Origin: Bradyrhizobium aeschynomenes
GTDB lineage: Bacteria > Pseudomonadota > Alphaproteobacteria > Rhizobiales > Xanthobacteraceae
Direction of reading: 5' to 3'
Assembly: GCF_013178945.1 (NCBI RefSeq)
Contig: NZ_JABFDM010000004.1
Span: forward strand, 186,001-250,000
DNA length: 64,000 nt
The notes under the pieces were generated by a model, which saw only the letters and a list, made by a program, of their open reading frames with translations, was not told the DNA's origin and ran no database searches. Of this stretch, positions 58,778 to 64,000 are shown piece after piece (the stretch's first letter is position 1; every line of letters starts with the position of its first letter). The translations under genes and the position numbers were made by a program.

Positions 58778-58825
58778 CGAGACGAGAGGCAAGGCGTGAC
58801 TGGACGGAGGACGAGGTCAGAACGT

Positions 58826-58839
58826 TACAATGAATTGTA
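58826..58839. promoter_or_regulatory. TACAAT-GA-ATTGTA dyad upstream of the HEAT gene
   Basis: Perfect 6-bp inverted repeat in an A/T-rich patch; on each strand TACAAT could serve as a -10. No matching -35 at normal spacing is obvious. Confidence 0.4.
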
Positions 58840-58973
58840 CTCGTCGGCACCACACATCTGGTGAGACAATGCATGCCTATTGACCGCTGACGACGACGAT
58901 GGGAGCGGGCGTATGCGGCACTCTTTGCGGGCTCGACAATCAGATCGAGCGGAGCCACGTTGCGCGTGAATGC

Positions 58974-59130
58974 GCCCTCTCCCTTTTTGGGAGAGGGCAT
59001 TTGTGCCGGCTTGGCAGGCTCGGTCGGGTGAGGGGTCTCTCTCCACAAGAGTCGCTAGTGGAGAGAGACCCCTCACCCGAGTGAGTGCGCAGATGGGCCG
59101 CTGATGCCCTCTCCCACAAGGGGAGAGGGC
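58974..59130. repeat. 157-bp head-to-head palindromic repeat with 23-bp central stem
   Basis: Two 10-bp hairpins GCCCTCTCCC/GGGAGAGGGC (58974-58998 and 59106-59130) flank a central 23-bp perfect stem (59024-59046 with 59058-59080, 11-base loop). It reads as two copies of one unit in inverted orientation. Between the HEAT gene and the MurA-like gene. The rest of the 58778-59220 gap holds only the short dyad. Confidence 0.85.
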
Positions 59131-59220
59131 GCTGTATTGGCCTTTGCGATGCGGATCGACATCTTATGACGAGATCAGGTGCTTGCGGGCGTGCAGACGG
59201 ATCGGTCCGCGTGAACCTCT

Positions 59221-60516
59221 CTACCGTCCCCGCTCCGGCACCCGCGTGATCTTCGCGCCCAGCGCGTTCAGGCGCTCGTCGATGCGTTCGTAGCCGCGTT
59301 CGATCTGGTCGGCGTTGTCGATATAAGACGTGCCCTCGGCGCAGAGCGCGGCGAGCAGCATGGCCATGCCGGCACGGATGTCGGGGGAGACGACGCGGGC
59401 GCCGCGCAGCTGGCTGGGGCCGGCGACGATGGCGCGGTGCGGGTCGCACAGCACGATGCGGGCGCCCATCGAGATCAGCTTGTCGACGAAGAACATCCGC
59501 GACTCGAACATCTTCTCGAACATCAGGATAACGCCCTCGCATTGCGTGGCGGTGACGATCGCGATCGACATCAGATCGGCGGGGAAGGCCGGCCAGGGCT
59601 GGTCCTCCAGCTTCGGCACGTGGCCGCCGAAATCGTCCTTGATCTTCATGGTCTGGTCGGAGGGCACGATCAGATCATCACCGGCGACCTCGCAGACGAT
59701 GCCGAGCCGCTCGAAGCCCATGCGGATCGAGCGCAGATGCTCGGTGCCGGCGCGCACGATGCGTAACGGTGAGCGCGTCACCGCGGCCAGCCCGATCAGC
59801 GAGCCGACCTCGATGTGGTCGGGCTGGATCGCGTAGGAGGCCTGGCCGAGCGTGCTGGCGCCGTGGATCACCATGGTGTTGGTGCCGATGCCCTCGATGT
59901 TGGCGCCCAGCGCAACCAGGAAATGCGCGAGGTCCTGCACGTGTGGCTCGGAGGCGGCGTTGCGCAAATACGTCGTGCCGTGCGCGGCCACCGCCGCCAC
60001 CAGCGCGTTCTCGGTGGCGGTGACGCTGGGCTCGTCGAGGAAGACGTCGGCACCCTTCAGGCCGCTGGCGCGCAGCTCGATCTTGTCGGTCGCGGTGACG
60101 GTGGCGCCGAGCTGCTCGAAGGCGAGAAAATGCGTATCGAGGCGGCGGCGGCCGATGACGTCGCCGCCCGGCGGCGGCAGCGCCACTTCGCCGCAGCGGG
60201 CGAGCAGGGGGCCGGCGAGCAGGATCGAGGCGCGGATGCGCGCGCATAGATCCGGATCGAGGTCGGCGGCGCGAATGTCCTTGGCGTGGATCGCGAGCCG
60301 GTTGCGGCCGCGCCATTCGGCGGAGGCACCGACCGAGCGCACCAGCTCGACCAGCGTCTCGGTGTCGCGGATGCGCGGCACGTTGTCGAGCGTCACCGGA
60401 TGGTCGGTGAGCAGAGCCGCGGCGATGATCGGCAGCGCGGCGTTCTTGTTGCCGGACGGCTCGATCGCGCCCTTGAGCCGGTGACCGCCCTCGACGATGT
60501 ATTGAATGGGCGCCAT
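59221..60516 (-). CDS. murA: MurA-family UDP-GlcNAc 1-carboxyvinyltransferase with Asp at the catalytic Cys position
   Basis: 431 aa, two-domain EPSP-synthase fold. MurA adds enolpyruvate from PEP to UDP-GlcNAc, the first committed peptidoglycan step. GNKNAALP holds the UDP-GlcNAc-binding Lys (residue 24); FPADLM has the second-domain Asp. The active-site loop reads PPGGDVIGRRR (Asp119), where most MurA have PGGC; Asp there confers fosfomycin resistance in known cases. The Arg that follows in the loop is kept. It may be a paralog: a canonical PGGC copy is expected elsewhere in Bradyrhizobium. ATG 60516 chosen. Confidence 0.88.
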   Translation of the reverse strand: MAPIQYIVEGGHRLKGAIEPSGNKNAALPIIAAALLTDHPVTLDNVPRIRDTETLVELVRSVGASAEWRGRNRLAIHAKDIRAADLDPDLCARIRASILLAGPLLARCGEVALPPPGGDVIGRRRLDTHFLAFEQLGATVTATDKIELRASGLKGADVFLDEPSVTATENALVAAVAAHGTTYLRNAASEPHVQDLAHFLVALGANIEGIGTNTMVIHGASTLGQASYAIQPDHIEVGSLIGLAAVTRSPLRIVRAGTEHLRSIRMGFERLGIVCEVAGDDLIVPSDQTMKIKDDFGGHVPKLEDQPWPAFPADLMSIAIVTATQCEGVILMFEKMFESRMFFVDKLISMGARIVLCDPHRAIVAGPSQLRGARVVSPDIRAGMAMLLAALCAEGTSYIDNADQIERGYERIDERLNALGAKITRVPERGR

Positions 60517-60707
60517 GCGCGAAAACCCGTCCTCAGATGACTGTTTGCCAGGGGGCGACCCGCCACAGTGGGGCCCGGATCGCAAATGCCAATAACATGG
60601 AAGGCGCGGTCAAGTCACGGATCCCGGGTGTTGTCCGGTGCGGCTCCGGTCCGATGAGGCATTGTGTTGGGCCGCAGGAATGCTGATATTGCGGCTCAGG
60701 AGCTGCC

Positions 60708-61040
60708 ATGACCGGTGTCGTCACAATATCGGAACGCAAGGCGCGCGAGACCGCACGGCGGCGGCTGGCGGCGGCCGCTGTCATGGCCGAGCTGAAAACC
60801 TTCGCGCAACGCTGCGGCGGCCGCTTCATCGTTTTCGGGTCGGTTGCGCAGCAGCGGCTGTCGTTCGACAGCGATTTCGACGTCATCGTCGATGTTCCGT
60901 CCGCGCACGAGGTCGAGGCCGTCGAACTGGTCGAGGACCTCTGTCGTCACCATGAATTGCCAGCCGACATTCATCTCAAATCGCTGGCCAGTGAAAGGCT
61001 TCTCGCGCGGATCGCTGATCATGCGGTGATCCTTCCATGA
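60708..61040 (+). CDS. Minimal nucleotidyltransferase (MNT, MntA-like)
   Basis: 110 aa. The GS-x10-DxD motif reads FGSVAQQRLSFDSDFDVIV, with a third acidic residue in DIHLKS. Polymerase-beta-like NTase of the MNT type; in MntA/HepT modules the NTase modifies and neutralises the HEPN toxin. CAGGAG 6 bases before the ATG. Its TGA overlaps the next ATG (ATGA), so the pair is coupled. Confidence 0.87.
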   Translation: MTGVVTISERKARETARRRLAAAAVMAELKTFAQRCGGRFIVFGSVAQQRLSFDSDFDVIVDVPSAHEVEAVELVEDLCRHHELPADIHLKSLASERLLARIADHAVILP

Positions 61041-61546
61041 GCGATGACCGCTGGAGCGACGTCGAGGCTGATCTGGACGCTGCCGTGACCCAACTCGGGA
61101 TGGCGCTGCGAACTTTCGAGCGGGGCGGCTTCGATTCCAATGATCCGGATCTCGCATGGGAGCGGTCCAATGCATTCCTGCACGGGATGGAGACGGGATA
61201 CACCTTGCTGGAGAAGGCGATTACACGCGTTCTCGATATCCTCGGCGAGACCAGCCCATCCGGAGATGCGTGGCACAAGGATCTCATCGATCGCGTCTCA
61301 AGACCGATGCAAGGCGACAGAGGACGGCCAGCGATGTTCGACGCTGCACTTCGCCTCGATCTGCTCGAGCTGATGAGGATGCGTCACCGGGCGAGAAACG
61401 CCGTTTACGGCGACTTCGATGCGTCGAAGGCCGGCCCCTCGGTCGAAGCTGCGAGCCACGTTCTCGGCAGGATCCGCGACGCGGTCGCGCAATTCAAGAA
61501 TGCCGTGGACCCTGCCGGCAAAGCCGAGCCCAGCGGGCCGGTCTAG
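61037..61546 (+). CDS. HEPN-like partner of the nucleotidyltransferase (HepT-like)
   Basis: 169 aa, all-helical. The putative HEPN active-site segment is near residues 117-130: RMRHRARNAVYGDFD. Relative to the usual RxxxxH or RH-x2-RH-x-Y patterns, the second His is replaced by Asn. Expected role: HEPN ribonuclease toxin held in check by the MNT, or a non-nucleolytic partner if the motif is inactive. The C-terminus is Ala/Gly/Pro-rich. Confidence 0.72.
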   Translation: MSDDRWSDVEADLDAAVTQLGMALRTFERGGFDSNDPDLAWERSNAFLHGMETGYTLLEKAITRVLDILGETSPSGDAWHKDLIDRVSRPMQGDRGRPAMFDAALRLDLLELMRMRHRARNAVYGDFDASKAGPSVEAASHVLGRIRDAVAQFKNAVDPAGKAEPSGPV

Positions 61547-61563
61547 ACCAGCACCGCCCGTCC

Positions 61564-63999
<2,436 letters not shown>

Positions 64000-64000
64000 G

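Overview
The window is high-GC alphaproteobacterial chromosome and looks like Bradyrhizobium or a close relative (Nitrobacteraceae). The evidence is gene content and order (fabB-fabI; rimP-nusA-ylxR-infB-rbfA-truB-rpsO-pnp; miaB-phoH-ybeY-corC-lnt-praR; a CxxC-less Fur next to rimI-tsaB), a heavy GC bias that produces very long antisense ORFs, and several palindromic intergenic repeats of the kind scattered through Bradyrhizobium genomes. The genus assignment comes from recall of synteny; no search was run. I see no rRNA, tRNA, CRISPR array, transposase or prophage.

Layout. 1-5.6 kb: the end of fabB, fabI, an autotransporter, a secreted protein of unknown function and a GNAT acetyltransferase. 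5.8-16.5 kb (minus): the transcription/translation operon rimP to pnp, with a candidate promoter and leader terminator before rimP and a long RNA hairpin before pnp. 16.7-33.3 kb: a DUF2336 gene, then a long minus-strand run of housekeeping genes (trmB, M20 peptidase, praR-like regulator, lnt, corC-like, ybeY, phoH, miaB, HAD phosphatase, fur, rimI, tsaB, NifU-like, USP, trpS, murJ). 33.4-47.3 kb: mixed metabolic genes (adenosine kinase, a serine hydrolase, succinate-semialdehyde dehydrogenase, PhyH dioxygenase, GST, enolase-superfamily enzyme, a divergent carbamoyltransferase paralog, a P-loop kinase of different base composition, HAD, nitroreductase, SDR with a divergent LysR regulator). 47.3-57.2 kb: purC, pirin, membrane AraC regulator, serine hydrolase, MmgE/PrpD, FUSC and MATE genes, bracketed by two inverted copies of a structured repeat of about 300 bp. 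57.2-64 kb: DUF2867, a DUF5071/HEAT-repeat pair, a large palindrome, a MurA-family gene, an MNT/HEPN pair and gyrB.

How the genes work together. The core operons serve translation (IF2, RbfA, RimP, S15, TruB, MiaB, TrmB, TsaB, RimI, TrpS), transcription and RNA decay (NusA, PNPase, YbeY, PhoH) and the envelope (Lnt, CorC-like, MurJ, MurA-like, FabB/FabI). The accessory stretches are mostly single enzymes.

Points most worth a second look: (1) a MurA-family protein with Asp in place of the usual catalytic Cys; (2) a dispersed repeat whose two copies keep the same stems through compensatory base changes; (3) an MNT/HEPN module with an atypical HEPN motif; (4) a HEAT/DUF5071 pair with a dyad upstream; (5) a carbamoyltransferase-fold paralog without the usual carbamoyl-phosphate motif; (6) promoter, tandem-repeat and terminator architecture in front of rimP-nusA-infB. 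No complete, clearly new multi-gene system was found.
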